From an archaeon (GTDB lineage Archaea > Nanobdellota > Nanobdellia > Pacearchaeales > UBA284), in assembly GCA_030641225.1 (NCBI GenBank), contig DAOWHW010000032.1:1-38691 (forward strand): DNA of 38,691 nt. Reading direction: 5' to 3'. The translations under genes and the position numbers were made by a program. The notes below the pieces were generated by a model. It had not been told where the DNA came from. It made no database searches and saw nothing but the letters and a program-made list of their open reading frames with translations. Each line of letters begins with the position of its first letter. Position 1 is the stretch's first letter. This document shows positions 7,106 to 14,435 of this stretch, piece after piece.

Positions 7106-7807
7106 TTATTTTTTCTTTCCTGTCCTTTTTGGTCTTAGAGTACCAACTTTCTTGCCAGGAGGAGCATTTCTTTTAGGAATTTTTGCTTTGATTCTTTTTC
7201 CTCGGCCAGAACCAAAAGGATGATCTACAACATTCATTTTCACAGCACTTGTTCTTGGATAGACACGAGCTCCTGTTGCTTTTTTCATGTAAAACTTTTT
7301 TCCAGCTTTAAGAAGGGGTTTTTCATGTCTACCTGATGCAGCCACAATTCCTATTGTGGCCCTGACATTAGGAGAAAAAAGTTTTTCTTTTTTAGAGGGC
7401 AATTGAACATAAACACCCTTAACACTTTTTTTAATCACTCTAGCTGTTATACCACTTGTCCTAACTAGTTTTGGTCCTGCACCAGGAACAGTTTCAATAT
7501 TAAATATCTCTGTTCCTATTGGAACTTTTGCAAGTGTAACAATATTGCCTAGAGCAATTTTTGCCTTTTTTCCTATCATTATTTCCTGCCCTTCATAAAT
7601 ATTCTCAGCAGCAATATTATAGAATACTTTTCCATCCAGCTTTATCTTTGCAATAGGTGTTTTATAACAAGCAACATTCATTAGTTTCTCAACTTTACCT
7701 ATCCCTTCCTTCATAGGATAGCTAACACTAATTCTGAAAGCCTTTTTTCTTGTTCTATACCTAAGACTTCCCTTCCCTCTAGCTTGTTGTATTATTCTTT
7801 TTCCCAT
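7106..7807 (-). CDS. rpl2: Ribosomal protein L2 (uL2)
   Basis: Peptidyl-transferase-centre protein uL2, 233 residues, normal for archaea. It begins GKRIIQQARGKGSLRYRTRK, carries the SH3-like segment NIETVPGAGPKLVRTSGITA and the conserved loop NVVDHPFGSGRGKR with the histidine important for peptidyl transfer. The end is Lys/Arg-rich and typical (PGKKVGTLRPKRTGKKK). It lies between L23 and S19. Confidence 0.98.
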   Translation of the reverse strand: MGKRIIQQARGKGSLRYRTRKKAFRISVSYPMKEGIGKVEKLMNVACYKTPIAKIKLDGKVFYNIAAENIYEGQEIMIGKKAKIALGNIVTLAKVPIGTEIFNIETVPGAGPKLVRTSGITARVIKKSVKGVYVQLPSKKEKLFSPNVRATIGIVAASGRHEKPLLKAGKKFYMKKATGARVYPRTSAVKMNVVDHPFGSGRGKRIKAKIPKRNAPPGKKVGTLRPKRTGKKK

Positions 7808-7814
7808 TTTCTTT

Positions 7815-8075
7815 TTAGATTATACCTAATTTAGTTGCGATATCAATCGCAGGTGTTTCTGGCTTAAGCTTGATAAATGCTATTTTTTTATTATTTCTTA
7901 TTTGAACATTTACGCTTTTTACTTTTGATTTGAAATTTTTTGTGATTGCTTCTGCAATTTCTGCTTTTGTGGTTTTTCTATTAACTATAAAAGTAATTTG
8001 ATTTTCAATCTCAATCATTTTTATTGCTTTTTCTGTTGTTAATGGACAAATCAATATTTTTTTCATTTTAACCAT
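7815..8075 (-). CDS. rpl23: Ribosomal protein L23 (uL23)
   Basis: Exit-site protein uL23, the docking point for SRP and other nascent-chain factors. The 86 residues match the family: ICPLTTEKAIKMIE, then ITFIVNRKTTKAEIAEAITK, followed by VKSVNVQIRNNKKIAFIKL. The start could be 8075 or the ATG at 8066. Between L4 and L2, as expected. Confidence 0.96.
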   Translation of the reverse strand: MVKMKKILICPLTTEKAIKMIEIENQITFIVNRKTTKAEIAEAITKNFKSKVKSVNVQIRNNKKIAFIKLKPETPAIDIATKLGII

Positions 8076-8087
8076 TTAATTTTATTT

Positions 8088-8861
8088 TTATTTTAACTCC
8101 TCTACAGCTTTTTCAGTCCAAATAGTAATTCTCCCAGGCTCTCCACCAGGAGCAAGAACCGAAATGTTTAATTGGCCAATTTTAAAGATATCTAAACCAA
8201 AATTCTTTAATTTAGTTGCTTTTTCTTTTTGTGAAATAACCAAGAGTACTCTTGATTCTTTTTTATATTTTCTGCCACGTCTTTTTCCTTTACCAGCTCT
8301 AACTTTCTTTTCTGATTTTATTTTTTTATTTAATAATTTTGAGAATAGTTTTATTATATCTTTAGATTTTTGATTAAGGATTGAAGAGTCTATTATAATT
8401 GGGAGATTAGGAGGAATCTTTAGTGTTTTGTACTTTTTTTTGATAGCCTCTTTTGAAGCAGTAGCTGCAATTGCTCCCTTAATTGCAAATTTTCTTTCTT
8501 TATCATTAATTTTAATTTTTCTTTTTATTGGTTTTGGAGGATGTGCAGCCCTACCACCAACTGTTCCAGGAATAAAAGCACCTCTCCAATAAAAACTCTC
8601 CCCTCTTCTTGTCATAACTTTTCTTGGAACTCTGGAGACACCATGACCATAAAGTGTCTTATATTTATGTCTTCTATGACTTTGTTTACTGCTTGCAGCT
8701 TGCTTTCCTGCAATAACATAAGTACCATAAGGTTGCTGTTTTTTTGTACACTCAAAAACTTTAGTAATCACATCATTTCTAATAGCAGAATTAAAAACTG
8801 ATGGCAGAACTATCTCTTTAGTTTTGTTTCCTTCAAATCCTATCACAATAGCTTTTACCAT
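8088..8861 (-). CDS. rpl4: Ribosomal protein L4 (uL4)
   Basis: Exit-tunnel protein uL4, archaeal L1e type, 257 residues. Features are VLPSVFNSAIRNDVI, then the extended tunnel loop with GVSRVPRKVMTRRGESFYWR, GTVGGRAAHPPKPIKRKIKI and a C-terminal VRAGKGKRRGRKYKK segment. The end, APGGEPGRITIWTEKAVEEL, is the usual archaeal ending. L4 is a known autoregulator in bacteria; nothing here shows that directly. Confidence 0.97.
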   Translation of the reverse strand: MVKAIVIGFEGNKTKEIVLPSVFNSAIRNDVITKVFECTKKQQPYGTYVIAGKQAASSKQSHRRHKYKTLYGHGVSRVPRKVMTRRGESFYWRGAFIPGTVGGRAAHPPKPIKRKIKINDKERKFAIKGAIAATASKEAIKKKYKTLKIPPNLPIIIDSSILNQKSKDIIKLFSKLLNKKIKSEKKVRAGKGKRRGRKYKKESRVLLVISQKEKATKLKNFGLDIFKIGQLNISVLAPGGEPGRITIWTEKAVEELK

Positions 8862-8868
8862 TTTATAT

Positions 8869-9837
8869 TTATCTCAATAATTTAACAATTTCAAAATTTT
8901 TTTTAGCGATTTTTTTTGTTTCACGTAATGGTGCTGTAAGCAAAAACTGTCTTTTAGAAGGTCCTTGAATAGAACCTCTTAACAGAATGTAAGATGTTTT
9001 TATCTTATGATGATGAGGCAGGCCAAAAGCCAAATCCTTAGCTAATCCAACATCAATTATCTTAAAATTATAATGAACTCTAGTAAAGAAACCATACTGG
9101 CCGGCCATAGCTACCCTGAATGTAACTCTTGAAGGTCTCCATGGTCCAAGAGTCCCTGGCCGTCTTCTACCTTTTTCAGATTTATGTTGTTTTAAACCAA
9201 TTCCAAATCTCTTGACAGGACCTGTAAAACCATGGGCTTTTGTTACTCCCCTAACATCAACTATCTGGCCTTTTTCAAAAAATTCTTCTATTTTGATTTC
9301 TTTATTAATATGTTCTTTAATAAACTTAAATTTATCAGAAATATTCCCACCTAAGCCTATTTCAATAATGTCAGGAGTTTTTTTGATTCCTGTTTGTTTT
9401 ACAACAGAATAAACAATAATACGAATATCATCAAAATCATCTAAATTTTTCTCAATTTCAGAAAGCTTTGCAGAAATATCTTTTTTTTGTTTTGATATTT
9501 TGATTTTTCTTTTTAACTCTTTATCTATATTTTCATTTAAAATGCCAATAACCACCTTATTATCTTTATAGAATCTTATTGCGAGAATTTTCATAGAAGG
9601 ACATTCAATTAAGGTTGAGGGAATTATAATCTGTTTTCCTTTAGTCAGAGAATTTGGTGTTAAATCTTTAGCAAGAACTCGTAACATCCCAATCTTATAG
9701 CCAATAAAGCCAAGAATTCTATTCTCTTGTTCTTTTTTATACAAGGCTTTCCAGTTTACACTAGGCAGAATCTTATTTGCTCGTTTTCTGGGCCAAAATT
9801 GTAGTGACCCTGCTCTTGGTTTGTGTTTTTTTGGCAT
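8869..9837 (-). CDS. rpl3: Ribosomal protein L3 (uL3), first gene of the superoperon
   Basis: Large-subunit protein uL3, 322 residues. The start PKKHKPRAGSLQFWPRKRAN, the GFIGYKIGMLRV segment, the central VDVRGVTKAHGFTGPVKRFG loop and HKSEKGRRRPGTLGPWRPSR are strong signatures. It is the first gene of the operon. Upstream are two TATA-like boxes and a palindrome (9887-9907) that would lie at or near the 5' end of the mRNA. Confidence 0.98.
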   Translation of the reverse strand: MPKKHKPRAGSLQFWPRKRANKILPSVNWKALYKKEQENRILGFIGYKIGMLRVLAKDLTPNSLTKGKQIIIPSTLIECPSMKILAIRFYKDNKVVIGILNENIDKELKRKIKISKQKKDISAKLSEIEKNLDDFDDIRIIVYSVVKQTGIKKTPDIIEIGLGGNISDKFKFIKEHINKEIKIEEFFEKGQIVDVRGVTKAHGFTGPVKRFGIGLKQHKSEKGRRRPGTLGPWRPSRVTFRVAMAGQYGFFTRVHYNFKIIDVGLAKDLAFGLPHHHKIKTSYILLRGSIQGPSKRQFLLTAPLRETKKIAKKNFEIVKLLR

Positions 9838-9886
9838 TTCTTACACTAAGGTTTATGTTTATTATCATTCTACCCGATGACCTCAA

Positions 9887-9907
9887 GGAACCAATGAAAT
9901 TAGTTCC
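9887..9907 (-). promoter_or_regulatory. Palindrome at the expected 5' end of the ribosomal superoperon mRNA
   Basis: Arms GGAACCAAT (9887-9895) and ATTAGTTCC (9899-9907) around a three-base centre form an inverted repeat with one mismatch. With the TATA-like box at 9929-9939, transcription would start near 9905, so this could be an operator or a hairpin at the 5' end of the leader. Function is inferred only from position. Confidence 0.45.
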
Positions 9908-9960
9908 TATAAAAATTATCCGTCGAGGCTTTATAAAGTTTACGAAACTTTATAATTATT
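9908..9960 (-). promoter_or_regulatory. Promoter region of the L3-L19e superoperon
   Basis: The 181-base gap between L3 and the upstream unknown gene holds TATA-like sequences on the minus strand: ACTTTATAAAG near 9930-9940, AATTATAAAG near 9947-9956 and TTTTTATAG near 9908-9916. The first would start transcription about 65-70 nt before the L3 ATG, giving a real leader, unlike the leaderless pattern elsewhere in the window. No other gene is seen in the gap. Confidence 0.5.
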
Positions 9961-10018
9961 ATTTTTCTTTCTTATTCTTTTCTTCTTCTCCTTTTAGGCC
10001 TCTTTTTTCATGAGAAAG

Positions 10019-10702
10019 CTAGGCTTCAAAATCTTTTTCTTTAATAAATTCTTTTTTATCTATAATAGCTTTTCTTATTATTTTACCTATTTTTTTTGCC
10101 CCTAATCTTATTTTTTCATAATCATCTTGTTTTTCAAGCTCTTTTGGAATTTTTATATCATTGATTATATACGTATGTTCTATATGAGCTTTTTTTATTT
10201 CAGAAGGAAAGTCAAATAAAAATTCATTATGAACTTGGGGCCAGTATCTGGCATCTAGAGTTAGTTTACAAAATTTATCATTAACTTTTGTCTTGCTCTT
10301 TCCTGGTTTTGGAATCTTTTTCTTAGTTTTTAATTCTATGCTGTTGTCTTGAGATAGGCAATCAAAGAGAGCGTAATAAGATTCTGATGCAAAGTTTTTG
10401 AGCTCTTCACTACTGATTTCTTTTTCTATCTTGTATTCATAAAATCCTTTCTTCTTTTTTCCATCTATTCCTGAAATCTGGTTCTTGGTAAGAAGAATTC
10501 CTTGGACCTTGAATTTTGTGGCAAGAGAGGTTATGAAGATTATTAAATCAGTGGCGAGTTCAAAGGATGTTGTAATTTTTATTTTTTGGCCTTTTTTTAT
10601 GTTAATTATTGCTTTATTTTCATATTGACCTTTACTAAATCTTATAAATTGTTTGTGAACAGATTCATCTATTTGATTTTGGAATATTTTTTTTATAAAC
10701 AT
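10019..10702 (-). CDS. Uncharacterised protein, 227 residues
   Basis: I do not recognise this family. It is a soluble, lysine-rich protein without signal peptide or membrane segment. It shows a beta-rich N-terminal half (INIKKGQKIKITTSFELATD), a Lys-rich loop (SGIDGKKKKGFYEYKIE) and a C-terminal helical part beginning GAKKIGKIIRKAIIDKKEF. The segment LTLDARYWPQVHNEFLFDFP is distinctive and could serve as a search seed. The ATG lies 20 bases after tRNA-Val on the same strand with no obvious promoter between, so the two are probably co-transcribed. It sits directly upstream of the ribosomal superoperon, but no link in function is shown. Confidence 0.75.
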   Translation of the reverse strand: MFIKKIFQNQIDESVHKQFIRFSKGQYENKAIINIKKGQKIKITTSFELATDLIIFITSLATKFKVQGILLTKNQISGIDGKKKKGFYEYKIEKEISSEELKNFASESYYALFDCLSQDNSIELKTKKKIPKPGKSKTKVNDKFCKLTLDARYWPQVHNEFLFDFPSEIKKAHIEHTYIINDIKIPKELEKQDDYEKIRLGAKKIGKIIRKAIIDKKEFIKEKDFEA

Positions 10703-10722
10703 TTTATTAGTATATTATTTAA

Positions 10723-10795
10723 TGGGCCTGAGAGGACTCGAACCTCCGAACTTCTCCGTGTAAGGGAGACGTCATAGCCACTAGACCACAGGCCC
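10723..10795 (-). tRNA. tRNA-Val (anticodon TAC)
   Basis: Read on the minus strand, acceptor GGGCCTG (10795 down) pairs with CAGGCCC, followed by discriminator A. The anticodon arm has the stem CTCCC/GGGAG around a loop with TAC, and the T arm is standard (GGTTCGAGTCC). There is no intron, and CCA is not encoded. Confidence 0.95.
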
Positions 10796-10847
10796 ACTAT
10801 AACTATTTAAGTGTAAAACTTTAAAAAGCTTTTCTCCTTTATTTCGA
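10796..10847. promoter_or_regulatory. Divergent promoter: tRNA-Val and nucleotidyltransferase gene
   Basis: The 52 bases carry CTTTAAAAAG (about 10820-10829) roughly 19-28 nt before the ATG at 10848, implying a leaderless plus-strand mRNA. On the minus strand, a CTTAAATAG box (10804-10812) lies just before the tRNA-Val gene. Confidence 0.5.
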
Positions 10848-12683
10848 ATGAAAATGGCTAAAAAAACAGAGAAGAAAGGCATAGAAAACATGGAAAAAAT
10901 GGAAAAATATGATCCTATTAAAAGTATTGGGGAAATGGAAAAACAGATTCCTGAAAAAGTAAAAAAAGAAATAGAAAAAGTTAGAAATAAATTAAAAGAA
11001 TTTAAGAAGGCAATTTTAAAGAAATTTCCTTATATTCAGGCCATAGGCATCTTGCCTCCTTTAGCCTCAAAAATAATTGAGGAAGAAGAAGAAATAGAGA
11101 AACAAAAAGATGAAAAATTAATCCATGTTATAATTATTGTTCCTGACGAAAAGGACAAGGAACTTAATAAATTAATGATTGAGGGAATAAAATATGTTCA
11201 GGGTATCAAACCAAAAATTTGGCTCCACATTAAAACTACCAAGCAGTTATGGGAATTAGGTTTAGATGCTAAATATGCTTTTATAGAGGCAATAGCAATG
11301 TCTCTTCCTTTATATGATAAAGGAATTCTTGGAGCATTGCGTGTTACTTCAGTCCATAAAACATTAACACTAAAAAAATTTGAAAGATATGTTGTTAGTT
11401 ATGTTGTTACTGGCTCTTTAGTAAGGGGACAGGCAATAAAAACAAGTGATGTAGATGTTTTTATTGTTATTGATGATACTGATGTAAAACGTATGAGCAG
11501 ATATGAATTAAGGGAAAAATTAAGAGCTATTATTTATGCATATGCTATTGAAGCTAGTGAAATAGCTGGAGTGAAAAATAAACTTAGTCCTCAAATTTAT
11601 ATTTTAACTGAATTTTGGGAAGCAGTAAAAGATGCGCATCCTGTAATTTTTACCATGATTAGAGATGGAATTCCCCTTTATGATCGTGGGGCATTTATGC
11701 CATGGAAACTATTGCTTCAAATGGGAAAAATTAAACCAAGTCCAGAGGCCATAGATATGTTTATGAGTCTTGGAGAGAGAGTTGCTAAAACTGTTCAAAG
11801 AAAATTGAATGACATAGTAACTGAGGATATTTATTGGGGTGTCATAACACCAAGTCAGGCAGTATTGATGTTATATGGTATAGCACCTCCAGTCCCTAAA
11901 GAAACAGCAAATTTAATGAAGGAAATTTTTGTGAAAAGGGAGAAAATTCTTGAACAGAAATATGTAGATATCTTGCGTAAAATAGTAATAATTTATAAAA
12001 AATATGAACATGAAAAGATCAAGACAATTTCTGGAAAAGAGATAGATAAACTTCTGGAGCAATCTTCAGACTATATAAAGAGACTTAAAGATTTGATGGA
12101 TCAGATAGAAAAGAAAGCAAGAGAGAGGGAGATTCTACAAATTTATGAAACTATTTTTAATCTTCTTGAAGGCATTTTTGGTAAAGCAAAAGAAACAATT
12201 TTAATGAAAAAATTTGAGGAAGAATTAATCAAAAAAACGAAATTACCTCAAAGAAGTCTAAGATTATTGAAAAAAATTGTTGATGCAAAGAAAAAATATC
12301 AAAAAGGAAAACTCTCAAAACAAGATCTTGGAGAAGTGAGAAAAGTAGCTCATGAGCTGACCTCGCAGCTTTTAGAATATACTCAAAGACGTGAGCTTTT
12401 GATACTTGAAAGAAATAAAATTAGTTTATTATATAAAACAAAAAAAGCTGGAAAAGAAATAAAAAAGAGAGGAGAAGTTTTATTGTTCAAAGATGCAATT
12501 TTTATAATTCCTGATATAACCTCAGACACAATTAAAAAATTTAGTAAAGATAAAATGTCAGAAAGTAGCAAAGAAGAAATTAAAAAATATATATCTAAAA
12601 AAGAACCTGTTGAAAAAAGAATTTCTCCAGAACTTTTATCAGGATTAAGAAAACTCTTTGGAGATTTTGAATTAATTTTTTAA
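10848..12683 (+). CDS. Nucleotidyltransferase-fold protein with duplicated domain and helical C-terminus
   Basis: A 611-residue soluble protein. Residues 185-205 contain the signature of minimal nucleotidyltransferases, VVTGSLVRGQAIKTSDVDVF, that is G-S followed by S-D-x-D (catalytic Asp 201 and 203). This domain ends with a PLYDRGAF segment. Residues about 65-165 look like a second, degenerate copy: IGILPP in place of the G-S motif, HVIIIVPDEKDKE aligned to DVFIVIDDTDVKR, and PLYDKGIL aligned to PLYDRGAF, with the metal-binding Asp lost. From about 290 the protein is helical and charged, perhaps HEPN-like. It may be leaderless, and it is one base from L35Ae, so both are probably made together. 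Substrate unknown; an RNA target is plausible from context only. Confidence 0.75.
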   Translation: MKMAKKTEKKGIENMEKMEKYDPIKSIGEMEKQIPEKVKKEIEKVRNKLKEFKKAILKKFPYIQAIGILPPLASKIIEEEEEIEKQKDEKLIHVIIIVPDEKDKELNKLMIEGIKYVQGIKPKIWLHIKTTKQLWELGLDAKYAFIEAIAMSLPLYDKGILGALRVTSVHKTLTLKKFERYVVSYVVTGSLVRGQAIKTSDVDVFIVIDDTDVKRMSRYELREKLRAIIYAYAIEASEIAGVKNKLSPQIYILTEFWEAVKDAHPVIFTMIRDGIPLYDRGAFMPWKLLLQMGKIKPSPEAIDMFMSLGERVAKTVQRKLNDIVTEDIYWGVITPSQAVLMLYGIAPPVPKETANLMKEIFVKREKILEQKYVDILRKIVIIYKKYEHEKIKTISGKEIDKLLEQSSDYIKRLKDLMDQIEKKAREREILQIYETIFNLLEGIFGKAKETILMKKFEEELIKKTKLPQRSLRLLKKIVDAKKKYQKGKLSKQDLGEVRKVAHELTSQLLEYTQRRELLILERNKISLLYKTKKAGKEIKKRGEVLLFKDAIFIIPDITSDTIKKFSKDKMSESSKEEIKKYISKKEPVEKRISPELLSGLRKLFGDFELIF

Positions 12684-12684
12684 A

Positions 12685-12942
12685 ATGAAAGCTTTTGTTA
12701 TTAATTTTAGACGTGGTAGGCATACATATAAGCCAAGACAATTCATTATTCAAATTCAGAAGGTTGAGACTAAAAAAACTGCAGAAAAATATTTAGGTAA
12801 GCAATTAAAATGGGAAAGTCCTGCAGGAAAAATTATTATTGGCAAGATAACTGCCTTACATGGTAATAAAGGCCTTCTTAGAGCTATTTTTGAAAAAGGC
12901 TTGCCTGGACAGGCAATAAATTCAGAAGTTGAAATTAAATAA
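12685..12942 (+). CDS. rpl35ae: Ribosomal protein L35Ae (eL33)
   Basis: Small beta-barrel protein eL33, 85 residues. The pattern FRRGRHTYKPRQFIIQIQKV, followed by W-x-S-P-A-G-K-x-I-x-G-K-I and the ALHGNKGLLRAIFEKGLPGQ motif, is typical of the family. The start is one base after the nucleotidyltransferase stop. Its mRNA converges with that of the acidic small protein gene. Confidence 0.95.
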   Translation: MKAFVINFRRGRHTYKPRQFIIQIQKVETKKTAEKYLGKQLKWESPAGKIIIGKITALHGNKGLLRAIFEKGLPGQAINSEVEIK

Positions 12943-12980
12943 AAAATAAAAGAAAATAAAGAATAAAAATTAAATAAATT

Positions 12981-13160
12981 TTACTCGCTTTCTTCTTTCT
13001 TTTCTTCTTCTTTGTTTTCTTCACTCTCTTCACTTTTCTCACTTTCTTCTTCACTTGTTTCTTCCTGCTCTTCTGGCTGTTCTTCTGTTTCTTCTTCCTT
13101 ACTTTCTTCTTCTGTTTCTTCTTTCTTTTCTTCTTCTTTGTTTTCTTCTTCTCCTTCCAT
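12981..13160 (-). CDS. Extremely acidic small protein, 59 residues
   Basis: A small gene hidden in low-complexity DNA: ATG at 13160, TAA at 12983-12981. By my count the product holds 35 Glu and 8 Lys in 59 residues, with a few Ser, Thr, Gln and Asn and no aromatic or aliphatic residues apart from the initial Met. It is therefore surely disordered and about -27 in charge. What argues for a real gene is the perfect GGAGGT at 13172-13167, 6 bases before the ATG, and a TATA-like GTTTAAATAATA near 13240-13251. The ENKEEEKKEE block occurs near both ends and reflects a 34-bp direct repeat. Function unknown; a histone-chaperone-like or ribosome-associated role would be speculation. Confidence 0.65.
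   Translation of the reverse strand: MEGEEENKEEEKKEETEEESKEEETEEQPEEQEETSEEESEKSEESEENKEEEKKEESE
12989..13022. repeat. 34-bp direct repeat, copy 1, inside the acidic gene
   Basis: Identical to 13115-13148. The two copies lie 92 bases apart and both encode an ENKEEEKKEE-like block, indicating internal duplication. Confidence 0.8.
13115..13148. repeat. 34-bp direct repeat, copy 2, inside the acidic gene
   Basis: Identical to 12989-13022; encodes the N-terminal ENKEEEKKEE block of the acidic protein. Confidence 0.8.
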
Positions 13161-13165
13161 TTTTT

Positions 13166-13172
13166 AACCTCC
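13166..13172 (-). promoter_or_regulatory. Strong Shine-Dalgarno site of the acidic gene
   Basis: GGAGGTT read on the minus strand, 6 nt before the ATG at 13160 when counted from the end of GGAGGT. It is complementary to the universal ACCUCC of 16S rRNA. Most other genes here lack such a site, so it both fixes the start and suggests high expression. Confidence 0.75.
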
Positions 13173-13295
13173 AAAATTTATGTTTAAAAGTTTAGAATAA
13201 AAATTAATCTAGTTTTTGTTTCTTATCTAAAGTTTTGATTTTTTTATTATTTAAACTTTTCTACTTTTATAAAATTCCAATATTATAAAACGAAA

Positions 13296-13326
13296 ATCTT
13301 TAAAACCCATTTTTCTTTGACTTGAG
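13296..13326 (+). promoter_or_regulatory. TATA-like promoter of the L11 gene
   Basis: CTTTAAAACC at 13298-13307 lies 20-29 nt before the L11 ATG, so the mRNA is probably leaderless. The rest of the gap between 13173 and 13296 is AT-rich and holds only the promoter of the acidic gene on the other strand. Confidence 0.5.
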
Positions 13327-14040
13327 ATGAAGCTCAAATTACTTGTAGATGGAGGAGAAATGAAGCCTGGCCCAGCTATTAGCCAAAAACTTGGTCCCCT
13401 TGGAATTAATTTAGGTAAAGTTATAAGCGAAGTTAATAAAGCAACTACAGAATTTAAAGGCATTAAAGTTCCTGTAACACTTGATATAGATACTAAAACA
13501 AAGGATTTTACAATCAGTGTTTCAACACCTCCAACAAATGAATTATTAAAGAAAGAGTTTGGCCTTAAAAAAGGCTCTTCAAAGCCTGACAAGATTAAAG
13601 TAGCTAATGCTGCTCTTGAGCAAATAATTAAAATAGCTAAAATAAAGCAAAAAGATATGTTTGTTGATTCTCTTAAAACTGCAGTAAAATCTGTCATAGG
13701 ATCTTGTGTTAGTAATGGAATTCTTGTAGAGAGTAAAGATCCTAAAATTGTTCTTGAAGAAATTGATTCTGGAACATATGATAAACTAATATCTGAAGGT
13801 AAAGAAATAGCAGACAAAGAAAAATTAGACAAGCTGACTTCTGATTTTGAAGAAATTAAGAAAACTCAAGAAGCATTAATTAAGGAGATGGAGAAAGAGA
13901 AAGAGGAAGCTGCTGCCACCGAAGTTGCTCCTACTGGTGTTGCTGCTCCTGAAGCAGAGGCTGAAACTGCTCCAACAGAAACAAAACCTGGCAGAGAAAA
14001 AAAGCCTGAGGAAAAGAAGAAGGAAGAAAAGAAAAAATAA
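13327..14040 (+). CDS. rpl11: Ribosomal protein L11 (uL11) with a long C-terminal extension
   Basis: Stalk-base protein uL11, 237 residues against about 160 usually. The N-terminal domain is classic (GGEMKPGPAISQKLGPLGIN), as is the rRNA-binding domain (DKIKVANAALEQIIKIAKIK, then SLKTAVKSVIGSCVSNGILV). After residue 160 comes a predicted coiled coil (KLDKLTSDFEEIKKTQEALI), then an Ala/Pro/Glu/Thr-rich linker and a Lys/Glu-rich end (KPEEKKKEEKKK). The linker-plus-charged-end pattern recalls the tails of archaeal P0 and P1/L12 stalk proteins. It stands alone, without L1 or P0 next to it. Confidence 0.97.
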   Translation: MKLKLLVDGGEMKPGPAISQKLGPLGINLGKVISEVNKATTEFKGIKVPVTLDIDTKTKDFTISVSTPPTNELLKKEFGLKKGSSKPDKIKVANAALEQIIKIAKIKQKDMFVDSLKTAVKSVIGSCVSNGILVESKDPKIVLEEIDSGTYDKLISEGKEIADKEKLDKLTSDFEEIKKTQEALIKEMEKEKEEAAATEVAPTGVAAPEAEAETAPTETKPGREKKPEEKKKEEKKK

Positions 14041-14049
14041 ACAATGAGC

Positions 14050-14070
14050 AACATTTAAATATAAAACAGC
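14050..14070 (+). promoter_or_regulatory. TATA-like box before tRNA-Pro
   Basis: ATTTAAATATAAAA at about 14053-14066 lies 19-32 nt before the tRNA 5' end. No other promoter is seen before L37Ae, so it probably drives tRNA-Pro, L37Ae, RpoP and prefoldin together. Confidence 0.5.
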
Positions 14071-14084
14071 TCCTTTTTACATTA

Positions 14085-14159
14085 GGGGCTGTGGTGTAGT
14101 TTGGTTTAGCATTAGAGGTTTGGGACCTCTCGACCCCGGTTCAAATCCGGGCAGCCCCA
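14085..14159 (+). tRNA. tRNA-Pro (anticodon TGG)
   Basis: Acceptor GGGGCTG pairs with CAGCCCC, discriminator A at 14159. The anticodon stem AGAGG/CCTCT encloses a TTTGGGA loop with TGG, and the T arm contains GGTTCAAATCC. No intron, and CCA is not encoded. The L37Ae ATG follows only 16 bases later. Confidence 0.95.
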
Positions 14160-14175
14160 CTTCATTCAAGAAAAA

Positions 14176-14388
14176 ATGGCAACAAAAAAAACAAAATCAA
14201 CAGCACGTTTTGGACCACGGTATGGCGCTGTTGTTAAAGAAAGGGTCAGAAAAATAGAAACAAAACAGAGAAAAAAACAGAAATGCCCTTATTGCAAAAA
14301 ACAATCTGTCAAGAGACTCTCAAAAGGATTATGGTTATGTGGATCTTGTAAGAAAAAATTTACTTCCCAAGCTTATTATATTAAATAA
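14176..14388 (+). CDS. rpl37ae: Ribosomal protein L37Ae (eL43), zinc ribbon
   Basis: Large-subunit protein eL43, 70 residues. FGPRYGAVVKERVRKIETKQ is followed by the zinc ribbon CPYCKKQSVKRLSKGLWLC plus GSC (two CxxC pairs) and the ending FTSQAYYIK. It lies just after tRNA-Pro with no room for a promoter, so its mRNA 5' end is probably made by tRNA 3' processing. It is followed by RpoP, a common archaeal pairing. Confidence 0.96.
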   Translation: MATKKTKSTARFGPRYGAVVKERVRKIETKQRKKQKCPYCKKQSVKRLSKGLWLCGSCKKKFTSQAYYIK

Positions 14389-14435
14389 TTAAATAATTAA
14401 TAAACATTTATAAATTAAAAAACTGATAATAAAAG

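Noticed and set aside
236-10013. Many plus-strand hydrophobic ORFs opposite the ribosomal genes
   Set aside because: They are antisense shadows of Lys/Glu-rich genes (Phe/Leu/Ser-rich on the other strand) and show no promoters or family signs.
12935-13174. Minus-strand Lys-rich frame of 79 codons over the low-complexity region after L35Ae
   Set aside because: It is a shadow of the acidic gene in the neighbouring frame. The acidic frame has a perfect Shine-Dalgarno site and a defined ATG, while the Lys-rich frame runs into L35Ae and has no start signal.
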